From Dechloromonas sp. (lineage in GTDB: Bacteria > Pseudomonadota > Gammaproteobacteria > Burkholderiales > Rhodocyclaceae), in contig JAQTXC010000017.1 in assembly GCA_028689015.1 (NCBI GenBank), positions 8,445 through 40,789 on the forward strand: DNA of 32,345 bases, in the 5' to 3' direction. Below, piece after piece: positions 24,769 to 32,233 of the stretch. Numbering within the stretch: the first letter of the stretch is position 1; each line of letters begins with the position of its first letter. The notes beneath the pieces are model-generated. The model was given only the letters and a program-made list of their open reading frames with translations, made no database searches and was not told the DNA's origin. The position numbers were made by a program, and so were the translations under genes.

Positions 24769-26598
24769 TTATTGTGGCGTGTAACGGACGCCGACAAAGG
24801 CGTTGAAACCCGGTGTCGCGTAGTTGGCGACCTGGACATAATCTTTGTCGAAGACGTTATTGGCACGGGCAAATACCGACCAGTCGCGCGTGACCTGGTA
24901 GCTAGCGTTGATATTAAGCAGGGCATAGCCGCCCAGTTCCTGGGTGTTGGCCACATCGTTATAGCGTTTGCCGCTGGCAATCAATTCGGCACCCAGCGTC
25001 AGGGCACCAAAATTGTGTGCGGCCCCGAACTTGGCGATCTGCTGTGCCCGGTAACGCAAAATCTTGTCGTTATCGATGTCGCGTGGATCCTGCAGGTCGA
25101 GGCTGGCCGTCAGGCGGGTGTCGCCGAACAGGCCTTCATAAGCCAGCGTCCAGCCTGTCAATTCGGCTTTGGCGACATTGGCCGGGAACCAGAGGCCGAT
25201 CCCATTGGGCGCCCAGGCCACGAGATCGCTGATTTTGTTCACATAGTAGGTAGCGGAGGCGTGATGGCGTTCGGTTTCGTAGTGCACCGCCAATTCCCGG
25301 TTGACCGAGCTTTCCGGTTTCAGGTCGGGGTTGCCGGCGCCCGGCCAGTACAGGTCGTTGAAGGTCGGCGCTTTAAAACCGGTGCTATAGGCGGCGTTGG
25401 CCCGCCAGTCGCGGCTTAACTGATAACCGTAGGCCAGCGTGCCGGTGGTCTTGCCGCCAAACTGCGAGTTTTCATCGCGCCGCAAGCTGACCTGTCCGCG
25501 ATGTGCGCCCAGATTGCCGTGCCAGCCGGTCAACAACGAGTTGATGTAACGAGTGGACACGGCGTAGGCCACATTGCCGGCAACCTGTTGGTCGACACGC
25601 TCGGCGGCGAGCAAGGCCGTACCGATGGGGAGCGCGATGTCGTTCTGCCACTGGAGTTGAGTTTGCTGCGATTCGATTTGTGAGGTCGGGTTGCCGTTGG
25701 CGTATTGCTGGCTCTTGTCGGCACTCTGGCCAATCTTGATGGTGCTGGTCCAGTCACTGTTCAGCCGATTCCGGCTGAACAAATTGACGCCATAGAGGGT
25801 TTGCGCCTGTTTGAAATCAGTGGCTTTGGGCGAGGAGTCGTAACGGTTCCAGCCGTCCGAGTACACATAGTTGATGCCGATCTCGTGGCCTGCTGCCGGC
25901 GTGTAAGCCAGGCCGCCGGACGAGCTGGTCACGTCATAACCGTCGCGGTCAACGTTATAGGACGAATTGAGCGGATTGTTGATCGCTGAATAGGCATCGC
26001 TGCGCTTGTGCGACAACTGGAAGTTGTAGCGCCAGCCCGCTGTGCCACCGGAGAAGCCAGCAGCCTGGCTTTGCGTATTCCAACTGCCGAAACCGGTTTC
26101 GGCAAACATGCGCAGCGGACCCTCGCCGCGCTTGGTGAAGATCTGGATGACGCCACCGATGGCGTCCGAGCCGTACAGTGCTGAGCAGGAACCGCGAATG
26201 ATTTCGACACGGTCAACCTGTTCCAGCGGGATAAAACCCCAGGCGGGATAGCCGGTGGTTGTTGAACCCAGGCGCAGACCATCAACCAGGACCAGGGCGT
26301 GGTTGTTGTTGCTGCCACGGATAAAGATCGACGAATCGGTACCCAGACCGCCCTTGCGGGTGATTTCAATGCCCGGTTGGCCGACCAGCAAGTCGTTGAG
26401 TGTACCGTTCGGTCCGGCCGCACGAATCTGGGCTGCATCGATGACGCTGATATCGGTGAGCACTTCGTTGCTCCGCTGTGCCTGGCGGGTGGCAGTCACG
26501 ACGACATCGCCGAGTGGCGCGGTCTGCTCGACGGCGTGTACGGTCGACAGGAATGCCAGTGGCAAAATCACGGCAAGTGGTTTTAAACGTGGATTCAT
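24769..26598 (-). CDS. btuB: TonB-dependent cobalamin receptor BtuB
   Basis: The 609-residue outer-membrane receptor has a signal peptide (cleavage near VHA, residue 22), a TonB box/plug start GDVVVTATRQ, and plug motifs such as SIFIRGSNNNHALVLVDG and RVEIIRGSCSALYGSDAIGG. A 22-strand barrel follows, ending in a terminal VGVRYTPQ. It imports corrinoids across the outer membrane using TonB energy. Start ATG 26598 has a GGGAAGG ribosome site (26614-26608) that is part of a switch with the upstream riboswitch. Confidence 0.94.
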   Translation of the reverse strand: MNPRLKPLAVILPLAFLSTVHAVEQTAPLGDVVVTATRQAQRSNEVLTDISVIDAAQIRAAGPNGTLNDLLVGQPGIEITRKGGLGTDSSIFIRGSNNNHALVLVDGLRLGSTTTGYPAWGFIPLEQVDRVEIIRGSCSALYGSDAIGGVIQIFTKRGEGPLRMFAETGFGSWNTQSQAAGFSGGTAGWRYNFQLSHKRSDAYSAINNPLNSSYNVDRDGYDVTSSSGGLAYTPAAGHEIGINYVYSDGWNRYDSSPKATDFKQAQTLYGVNLFSRNRLNSDWTSTIKIGQSADKSQQYANGNPTSQIESQQTQLQWQNDIALPIGTALLAAERVDQQVAGNVAYAVSTRYINSLLTGWHGNLGAHRGQVSLRRDENSQFGGKTTGTLAYGYQLSRDWRANAAYSTGFKAPTFNDLYWPGAGNPDLKPESSVNRELAVHYETERHHASATYYVNKISDLVAWAPNGIGLWFPANVAKAELTGWTLAYEGLFGDTRLTASLDLQDPRDIDNDKILRYRAQQIAKFGAAHNFGALTLGAELIASGKRYNDVANTQELGGYALLNINASYQVTRDWSVFARANNVFDKDYVQVANYATPGFNAFVGVRYTPQ

Positions 26599-26658
26599 TG
26601 GGTTTTTCCTTCCCAGCAGGCGTCCCCGCATGCCGGAATGCATTGAAAAGGGAAGGCG
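26596..26658 (-). promoter_or_regulatory. btuB: Candidate translational expression platform of the cobalamin riboswitch
   Basis: On the minus strand CGCCTTCCC (26658-26650) can pair perfectly with the btuB ribosome site GGGAAGG (26614-26608) or with the nine-base GGGAAGGCG of the aptamer (26767-26759). Pairing with the ribosome site would block btuB translation; pairing with the aptamer would release it. The pairings are read from the sequence; the switching model is inference. Confidence 0.5.
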
Positions 26659-26723
26659 CAGGGGAGACAGGCTGGTTGCAAGGAACCGGCGCCACCACCC
26701 CGTGGCACTTCCGCGTGTTGTCT

Positions 26724-26902
26724 CAGGCCGGTATCCGGGCTCACAAGTCTTGATGCATCGCCTTCCCAGGTTTCCCCAGTGGCCTTGAGATACATCCGCA
26801 CTTGCTTACCGTTGCGGGGGCAGCAGCGGCTTGGTCTCGTTGGAGACGCACCGCTTTCCCGTTTAACTGCGCTTGGTGAATCCTCGCGCAGCACCTGACA
26901 CG
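26724..26902 (-). ncRNA. Cobalamin (B12) riboswitch upstream of btuB
   Basis: The minus strand carries the conserved elements of the cobalamin aptamer in order: CAGGTGC at the 5' side, a TTAAACGGGAAAGCGGTGCG block, GCTGCCCCCGCAACGGTAA, the GGCCACTGG block, GGGAAGGCGATGC and a B12-box-like GAGCCCGGATACCGGCC. A TAAAAT box (26914-26909) could be its promoter. It precedes the corrinoid uptake and remodelling operon and is expected to lower its expression when adenosylcobalamin is plentiful. Exact ends are approximate. Confidence 0.93.
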
Positions 26903-26988
26903 GCGCGCATTTTACACGGCCCGGAGAGGGGGGGCGTTAAAACTTGTCAGGAAAGCTATAAAACACTTTCAAAATAGCTGCTTAGTCC

Positions 26989-27018
26989 TTGACTGGCCGT
27001 CATTTTTCCCACTATAGT
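26989..27018 (+). promoter_or_regulatory. Sigma70-type promoter of the TIGR02449-zapA genes
   Basis: TTGACT (26989-26994) and TATAGT (27013-27018) are separated by 18 bases. The predicted start site falls at about 27025, next to the ATG at 27026, so the mRNA may be leaderless. It is divergent from the riboswitch promoter. Confidence 0.65.
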
Positions 27019-27025
27019 TCGCGCC

Positions 27026-27229
27026 ATGAATAGCGAACTTGAAGCCCTCGAAACCAAGATCGAACAGGTTGTCGCCCTGGTCCACCAGTTGCGCGCCGAG
27101 AACGAGGTTTTGCGAAACCAGCTGACCACTGCCGAGGGTGAGCGCCTGCATCTGCGGGCGACGATGTCGACAGCGCGCGAGCGGCTCGAGGGCTTGGTCG
27201 CCAACATGCCGGAGGAGACCCAGGAATGA
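27026..27229 (+). CDS. Small coiled-coil protein, TIGR02449/ZapB-like
   Basis: The 67-residue protein is almost entirely a heptad-patterned coiled coil (ELEALETKIEQVVALVHQL and onward). It matches the small TIGR02449-type proteins encoded directly before zapA, which are related in form to the division factor ZapB. There is no Shine-Dalgarno sequence, and the promoter -10 box ends seven bases before the ATG. The stop overlaps zapA as ATGA. Confidence 0.82.
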   Translation: MNSELEALETKIEQVVALVHQLRAENEVLRNQLTTAEGERLHLRATMSTARERLEGLVANMPEETQE

Positions 27230-27558
27230 GCGGCGAGCAGAACCATCTCGACATCAAGATTCTCGGTCGTGAATATCGGGTGGCCTGCTTGCCCGAGGAA
27301 ATGGACAGCCTGCGTTCGGCGGTCGATCTGGTTGATGGCAAAATGCGCGAAATCGCCCAAAAAACCCGCAGCACGATTGCCGAGCGGGTGGCCGTGATGG
27401 CGGCACTTAATATTGCACACGAACATTTGTCCATCGCCACTCCTCTGCAAAACCATGCAGAGGAAATGGTTGCCAACGACGACGCGAAGCGTAGAATCGA
27501 CGACATGGGGGCACGGCTTGATGCCGTGCTGGCACCACAGAAACAACTGGATTTGTGA
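27226..27558 (+). CDS. zapA: Cell division protein ZapA
   Basis: The 110-residue protein has the ZapA pattern: an N-terminal domain with IKILGREYRVACLPEE, then a long helix for dimerisation with AERVAVMAALNIAHE. ZapA binds and bundles FtsZ at the division ring. Translation is probably coupled to the upstream coiled-coil gene. The 6S RNA follows after about 12 bases, the usual arrangement in Proteobacteria. Confidence 0.93.
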   Translation: MSGEQNHLDIKILGREYRVACLPEEMDSLRSAVDLVDGKMREIAQKTRSTIAERVAVMAALNIAHEHLSIATPLQNHAEEMVANDDAKRRIDDMGARLDAVLAPQKQLDL

Positions 27559-27570
27559 GTTGTGCTGGGG

Positions 27571-27763
27571 TGACCCGCCGAGTGTCCCCTGCGGTGTTTG
27601 TTAAGGCCATATATTCCTTGAACCAATGCTGATTGGCATCGGCTGCGGACCCATCATCCGCTGTTGTGCGCGTTCTTCGTCGAATGTGCCTGATGCGGTA
27701 GGAATGCAGCCACTCTGAACCCAGGTTCAGGATGCCGGCCTGACGGCACTCGCGGGGGCTAAG
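27571..27763 (+). ncRNA. ssrS: 6S RNA (SsrS)
   Basis: The interval behind zapA shows 6S features. The closing stem pairs CCCGCCGAGTG (near 27574-27584) with CACTCGCGGG (near 27748-27757). Inside are CCTTGAACCAATGC and a TTCAGGATGCCGGCC right arm, giving a long, interrupted rod. Length, about 190 bases, fits. 6S RNA binds sigma70 RNA polymerase and represses promoters in stationary phase. The ends are estimated from the pairing. Confidence 0.82.
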
Positions 27764-27768
27764 TACAA

Positions 27769-27803
27769 CGGGTGGCAGACTGTTCTGCCACCCGTTTCTT
27801 TTT
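27769..27803 (+). terminator. Rho-independent terminator of the 6S RNA
   Basis: A perfect ten-base-pair stem CGGGTGGCAG / CTGCCACCCG with a six-base loop is followed by TTTCTTTTT. It closes the zapA-6S unit. Confidence 0.93.
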
Positions 27804-27833
27804 GCGTAAGCAAAACATATAAACGGTGATGTG

Positions 27834-28640
27834 ATGGCGATGGAATGGTTGGTGGCTTACCTGCTTTTGGGCGGCTTTGTCGGATTTTTTGCCGGGCTGC
27901 TGGGGGTGGGGGGGGGCGGTATCATGGTGCCGATGCTGACCACGCTGTTTGCGATGCAGGGCTTTCCTCCCGACCATCTGGTGCACCTGGCGTTGGGGAC
28001 GTCGATGGCTGCGATCGTCATGACCTCGATTGCCAGCTTGCGTGCGCATCATGCACATGGCGCGGTGCGTTGGGATATCGTCAAGGGGGTGACGCCAGGG
28101 GTTTTGCTCGGCACCTTTGCGGGCACTTTTGTTGCCTCGAGGGTGGCGAGTGCGCCATTGGCGATCTTTTTTGGCTGCTTCATGGCGTATGTGGCCTTGC
28201 AGATGGTGCTTAACGTCAAACCAAAACCCTCGCGTGAATTGCCCGGTGCGGCCGGTTTGGCTGGCGTCGGTGCTGGGATTGGGGTGATTTCGGCCTTGGT
28301 GGCGATTGGCGGCGGCTCCTTGTCCGTACCATTCATGACCTGGTGCAATGTCAAAATGCAGAACGCGATTGGTACCTCGGCGGCGATCGGTCTGCCGATT
28401 GCGCTGGCCGGGGCCTTGGGCTATCTCATCAACGGCTGGGGGAGTGGTGGTCTACCTGAATGGTCGGTCGGCTATGTCTACGTGCCAGCCCTGGTGTTGG
28501 TCAGCCTGGTTTCCAGCCTGACCGCGCCGCTGGGCGCACGGCTGGCGCATCGTTTGCCTGTTGCCGTGTTGAAAAAAGTTTTTGCCGGGGTGTTGATCCT
28601 CCTGTCGGCCAAAATGCTGCACACCATTTTCGGGGTTTGA
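27834..28640 (+). CDS. TauE/SafE-family permease
   Basis: The protein of about 268 residues has around eight helices in two similar halves. The glycine-rich signatures FFAGLLGVGGGGIMVP (first half) and IGGGSLSVPF (second half) are typical of the TauE/SafE (DUF81) family, whose members export sulfite, sulfonates or related anions. The start could be GTG 27831, ATG 27834 or ATG 27840; a GGTGA ahead favours the last two. The stop is one base from the stop of the convergent crotonase gene, with no terminator between them. Confidence 0.87.
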   Translation: MAMEWLVAYLLLGGFVGFFAGLLGVGGGGIMVPMLTTLFAMQGFPPDHLVHLALGTSMAAIVMTSIASLRAHHAHGAVRWDIVKGVTPGVLLGTFAGTFVASRVASAPLAIFFGCFMAYVALQMVLNVKPKPSRELPGAAGLAGVGAGIGVISALVAIGGGSLSVPFMTWCNVKMQNAIGTSAAIGLPIALAGALGYLINGWGSGGLPEWSVGYVYVPALVLVSLVSSLTAPLGARLAHRLPVAVLKKVFAGVLILLSAKMLHTIFGV

Positions 28641-28641
28641 G

Positions 28642-29418
28642 TCAGCACGCCTTGAAGCGCGGTTTGCGTTTTTCCAGGAAAGCATTCAGTCCTTCGCGGT
28701 AGTCTTCGGTGTCGAGGAAGGCGAAAGAGGCCACTTTTTCTTCATCGCTGAGTGGTCGACCGTCAAGGAGTCGATTGATCCATTGCTTGTGCCAGCCGGC
28801 AACCAGTGGGGCGCCGGCGCAGATGCGGCGGGCGCTCGCGTAGGCTTCATCGCTGACTTGGGCGTCGGTGACAACCCGGGTCAGCAGACCTTTGGCATAG
28901 GCTTCGCCGGCGTTCAGGATGCGTCCTTCGAGCAGGATTTCCTTGAGCACGGCGGGGCCGGCCAGTTTGAGCAGGCCCGCCATTTCACCTGGATACATCG
29001 AAAAGCCCAGTTTGTTGATTGGCGCCCCGAATTTGGCGCTCTCTCCGGCAATGCGCAAGTCACAGGCGCCGGCGATTTCAAGACCGCCCCCAATGCAGGC
29101 GCCGGAAATCAGGGCGATGGTTGGCTGCGGCGAGTCGGCGATGGCCTGTAGTGCGGCGGCGACCTGATCGTGGTAATGCAGTGCTTGTGACAGCGTGCTA
29201 CGGGCGGAAACGAATTCCTCAAGATCGCCGCCAGCGGCAAAGGCATCCTGGCCAGCGCCGCGCAGCACAATGCAGCGAATCGCACGGTCGACCGCAAGTT
29301 CGCTCATTTTTTCAGTAAGTTGCTGCCACATAGCCAGGTTGATGGCATTGAGTTTGCCTGGGTTGTTCAGGCAGAGGGTGGCGATGTCACCCTGGATGTC
29401 GAGTTCGATACGGCTCAT
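28642..29418 (-). CDS. Enoyl-CoA hydratase/isomerase (crotonase) family protein
   Basis: The protein of about 258 residues has the crotonase fold: LNNPGKLNAIN near the start, AAGGDLEEF for the oxyanion region and ACIGGGLEIAGACDLRIA. The first catalytic glutamate is kept (in GGGLEIA). The usual second one, in FGQPE of true hydratases, is replaced (FGAPI), so it may act as an isomerase or another crotonase. I prefer ATG 29418, where the family homology begins; an upstream ATG at 29478 with a weak GAAGA ribosome site would add 20 residues. The substrate cannot be inferred from the neighbours. Confidence 0.85.
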   Translation of the reverse strand: MSRIELDIQGDIATLCLNNPGKLNAINLAMWQQLTEKMSELAVDRAIRCIVLRGAGQDAFAAGGDLEEFVSARSTLSQALHYHDQVAAALQAIADSPQPTIALISGACIGGGLEIAGACDLRIAGESAKFGAPINKLGFSMYPGEMAGLLKLAGPAVLKEILLEGRILNAGEAYAKGLLTRVVTDAQVSDEAYASARRICAGAPLVAGWHKQWINRLLDGRPLSDEEKVASFAFLDTEDYREGLNAFLEKRKPRFKAC

Positions 29419-29493
29419 ATTTTTGGCTCGGAGGGTCGTCAGGAAAGTGGGCGGCAGGCTTGTTGCCGTCAGGTTCATGTGTCTTCTATAAGA

Positions 29494-29499
29494 TATAAT
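29494..29499 (+). promoter_or_regulatory. -10 box (TATAAT) of the second DUF485-actP operon
   Basis: A consensus TATAAT is followed about 40 bases later by a strong ribosome site (GGGAG, 29533-29537) and the DUF485 ATG. No good -35 hexamer is visible, which often means activator dependence. The TAAGTC repeats of the first module are absent. Confidence 0.5.
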
Positions 29500-29544
29500 A
29501 CTTGCGCCGTTTTTTGCGGTAATTATTAATTAGGGAGAACAAGC

Positions 29545-29868
29545 ATGAGCAGCAGCGCGATGTATGAGCGGATGCGGGCCAATCCCAAGTTCCAGGAACT
29601 TGTCGCCAAGCGGGGGCGATTTGCCTGGACACTGGCCTTTATCGTTTTGACCATGTTCTATGGCTTTGTGATGACCGTGGCGTTTAGTCCGGCCTCATTG
29701 GGCCAGCCGGTGAGCGAAGGCTCACGGGTAACGGTCGGTGTGGTGATCGAATTATTCATGTTCATTTTCTTCTGGGTGCTGACCGCCGTCTATGTGCGCC
29801 GGGCCAATACTGAATTCGATGCACTGACCCAGGAAATCATCCGTGATGCCTGGAAGGAGAGCAAATAA
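29545..29868 (+). CDS. DUF485 membrane protein, ActP partner (copy 2)
   Basis: The 107-residue protein has two helices (about residues 28-50 and 68-95) and the same framework as the first copy: [10 protein letters not shown] at the N-terminus and [12 protein letters not shown] at the C-terminus. The stop overlaps the following actP start by one base (TAATG). It is probably an accessory protein of the symporter. Confidence 0.91.
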   Translation: MSSSAMYERMRANPKFQELVAKRGRFAWTLAFIVLTMFYGFVMTVAFSPASLGQPVSEGSRVTVGVVIELFMFIFFWVLTAVYVRRANTEFDALTQEIIRDAWKESK

Positions 29869-31544
29869 TGCGCACCTCAAATTACATTTTTGCCGCCCTG
29901 TCCCTGTTGACCGCGAGCGGCCTGGCAGTTGCCGCGGGTCCAGCCATGGAAGGCGAGATTCAGCAGCAGGCGACCAACTGGCACGCCATCATCATGTTCG
30001 TCATCTTCGTGACGATGACCATGGGGATTACCTATTGGGCGGCCAGTCGCACCAAATCGACGTCCGACTTCTACACGGCTGGCGGTGGCATCACCGGTTT
30101 CCAGAATGGCCTGGCCATCGCTGGTGACTATATGTCGGCCGCCACGTTGCTTGGTTTGACCGCCATGGTGTATGGCAAGGGTTACGACGGTTACATCTAC
30201 ATGATGGCTTTCTTCGCCGGCTGGCCGATCATTCTGTTCCTGATGGCGGAGCGGTTGCGTAACCTGGGTCGCTTTACCTTCTCCGACATCACGGCCTATC
30301 GCCTTGATCAAGGCAAGGTGCGGACCATGGCGGCAATTTCCTCGCTGATCGTTGTTTGTTTCTACCTGATTGCCCAGATGGTCGGTGCCGGTCAGCTGAT
30401 CAAGCTGCTGTTCGGCCTGGAATACAACGTGGCAATTTTTGCTGTCGGTATCCTGATGATGGTTTATGTCACCTTTGGTGGCATGGTGGCGACGACCTGG
30501 GTACAGATCATCAAAGCCTGCATGTTGCTGGCCGGTGGCACGCTGGTCATGTTCCTGGCCTTCAGCCAGTTCGGCTTTTCGTTCGAGAACCTGCTGGACA
30601 AGGCGATGAGCATGCATACCCTGGGCGACAAGCTGATGTCGCCGGGCGCCTTGCTGGCTGATCCAGTGACGGCGATCTCGCTGGGTCTGGGGCTGATGTT
30701 CGGGACGGCGGGCCTGCCGCACATCCTGATGCGTTTCTTCACCGTGACTGATGCCAAGGAAGCACGCAAATCGGTGCTCTACGCCTCGGGTTTTGTCGCC
30801 TACTTCTTCAACGTCATCTTCCTGATGGGCCTGTGCGCGATCCTGATCGTCGGCCAGAATCCGGAGTTTTTCGAAGGCGGTGAAGTCGGCAAGAAACTGA
30901 TCGGTGGGGGCAACATGGTAGCCATGCACCTGGCCAAGGCCGTTGGTGGTGACATGCTGCTTGGTTTCCTCGCTGCCGTGGCTTTTGCCACCATTCTGGC
31001 GGTGGTGTCTGGTCTGGCACTGGCCGGGGCATCGGCCATCTCGCACGACCTCTATGCCCGAGTGATCAAGAAGGGTACCGCTTCGGAAGCCGCTGAAATT
31101 CGTGTTTCCAAGATTGCGACCATTTGTCTGGGGGCGGTCGCCATTGTGCTCGGCATCCTGTTCGAAAAACAGAACATCGCCTTCATGGTTGGTCTGGCTT
31201 TCGGGGTGGCGGCAGCTGCCAATTTCCCGGTGCTGATTCTGTCCATGTACTGGAAAGGCCTGACCACGCGCGGTGCCTTGTTTGGCGGCTACAGTGGCCT
31301 GATTTCGGCGGTGGCGTTCGTCGTCTTCTCGAAGTCGGTCTGGGTGGATGTGCTGGGCAATGCCGCCCCGCTCTTCCCCTATACCCAGCCGGCGCTGTTT
31401 GCCATGCCGATTGCCTTCCTGATGGCCTTCATCATGTCGAAGACAGACGGTAGCGTTCGCGCCAAGGCGGAAATAGACGCCTTCGAAGACCAATACGTTC
31501 GTGCCCAAACCGGCTACGGCGCTTCGGGTGCTGCCAGCCACTAA
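29868..31544 (+). CDS. actP: ActP-type cation/acetate symporter (copy 2)
   Basis: The 558-residue sodium:solute symporter is a clear paralogue of the first copy, sharing long identical blocks such as [40 protein letters not shown] and [15 protein letters not shown]. It lacks the extra segment of about 30 residues near the middle, giving a shorter loop ([14 protein letters not shown]). A signal-like N-terminus ends near VAA. It likely transports acetate or a related short carboxylate. No regulator gene is next to it, unlike copy 1. Confidence 0.9.
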   Translation: MRTSNYIFAALSLLTASGLAVAAGPAMEGEIQQQATNWHAIIMFVIFVTMTMGITYWAASRTKSTSDFYTAGGGITGFQNGLAIAGDYMSAATLLGLTAMVYGKGYDGYIYMMAFFAGWPIILFLMAERLRNLGRFTFSDITAYRLDQGKVRTMAAISSLIVVCFYLIAQMVGAGQLIKLLFGLEYNVAIFAVGILMMVYVTFGGMVATTWVQIIKACMLLAGGTLVMFLAFSQFGFSFENLLDKAMSMHTLGDKLMSPGALLADPVTAISLGLGLMFGTAGLPHILMRFFTVTDAKEARKSVLYASGFVAYFFNVIFLMGLCAILIVGQNPEFFEGGEVGKKLIGGGNMVAMHLAKAVGGDMLLGFLAAVAFATILAVVSGLALAGASAISHDLYARVIKKGTASEAAEIRVSKIATICLGAVAIVLGILFEKQNIAFMVGLAFGVAAAANFPVLILSMYWKGLTTRGALFGGYSGLISAVAFVVFSKSVWVDVLGNAAPLFPYTQPALFAMPIAFLMAFIMSKTDGSVRAKAEIDAFEDQYVRAQTGYGASGAASH

Positions 31545-31619
31545 GGGTCGTGCGTTCCGGCCCAGCCGCTTGCTGGCTTGGGGCGGCGCTGCAATTAAGC
31601 CCTGATGGGCTGAGGTGAC

Positions 31620-31661
31620 GATGATGCCTGTGATCGAGAGATTACAGGCATCGTTGTTTTT
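31620..31661 (+). terminator. Rho-independent terminator of the second actP operon
   Basis: GATGCCTGT and ACAGGCATC form a nine-base-pair stem with a 12-base loop, followed by GTTGTTTTT. A smaller hairpin (AGCCC/GGGCT) lies just upstream. The remaining interval to hypA (31663-31878) holds no gene I can support and no clear promoter. Confidence 0.85.
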
Positions 31662-31878
31662 GGAGCGTGGGTTGGTGTTACAGATAAACTAATCGTCCCA
31701 ATTTACTTTGCGACAGATCAGGGGCTCATTCCAGGGCGGATGCTTACTTTGTCATCCTGGCTGCGTTATGCTCGTTGTCGAACAGTCAGCACTGGACTGA
31801 GGCAGCCAAAATACGTTGTTTCGTACCGTAGCTTACTTGGGGGGCGGATCTTTTCTTTTTCCCTCGCGGAGTGGTCGC

Positions 31879-32220
31879 ATGCATGAAATGTCGCTCGCCG
31901 AGGGTGTGCTGCAATTGGTGGAAGAGACGGCGCGCCGCGAAGGGGCCAAACGTGTCAAGCTGGTGGTTCTCGAAATTGGCCGCCTGTCGTCGGTTGCTCC
32001 GGAGGCACTGCGCTTCTGTTTTGATATGGTGGTCCACGGCAGTTTGGCCGATGGTGCAGCCCTGGAGATGGTCGACGTGCCGGGCGAGGGCTGGTGTCCG
32101 TCCTGTGCGGTAGCGGTGCCGATGGCCGAGTTGTACGGCAGTTGCCCGGCCTGCGGCGGTCATCACGTGCGGGTCACCGGTGGCCGCGATATGCGGGTGA
32201 GGGAAATCGAAATCGAATAA
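31879..32220 (+). CDS. hypA: Hydrogenase nickel-insertion protein HypA
   Basis: The 113-residue protein begins MHEMSLAEG, so the nickel ligand His2 is in place; this fixes the start at 31879 rather than at upstream in-frame starts. The zinc site is formed by C73, C76, C89 and C92 (WCPSC and SCPAC). HypA delivers nickel with HypB to [NiFe]-hydrogenase large subunits in the cytoplasm. hypB follows after 13 bases, so a hydrogenase maturation cluster extends beyond the window. Confidence 0.95.
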   Translation: MHEMSLAEGVLQLVEETARREGAKRVKLVVLEIGRLSSVAPEALRFCFDMVVHGSLADGAALEMVDVPGEGWCPSCAVAVPMAELYGSCPACGGHHVRVTGGRDMRVREIEIE

Positions 32221-32233
32221 TCGGGAGGCGGCG

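Noticed and set aside
29877..31541. 554-codon open frame antisense to the second actP
   Set aside because: Same cause as above; no ribosome site, no recognised family and low-complexity composition.
31700..31716. FNR-like half site before hypA (TTGCG...ATCAG)
   Set aside because: Only one half resembles the consensus; not enough to support anaerobic control.
31750..31770. Sigma54-like TGGC...TGC element before hypA
   Set aside because: The distance between GG and GC is nine rather than ten bases, and the flanking consensus is poor.
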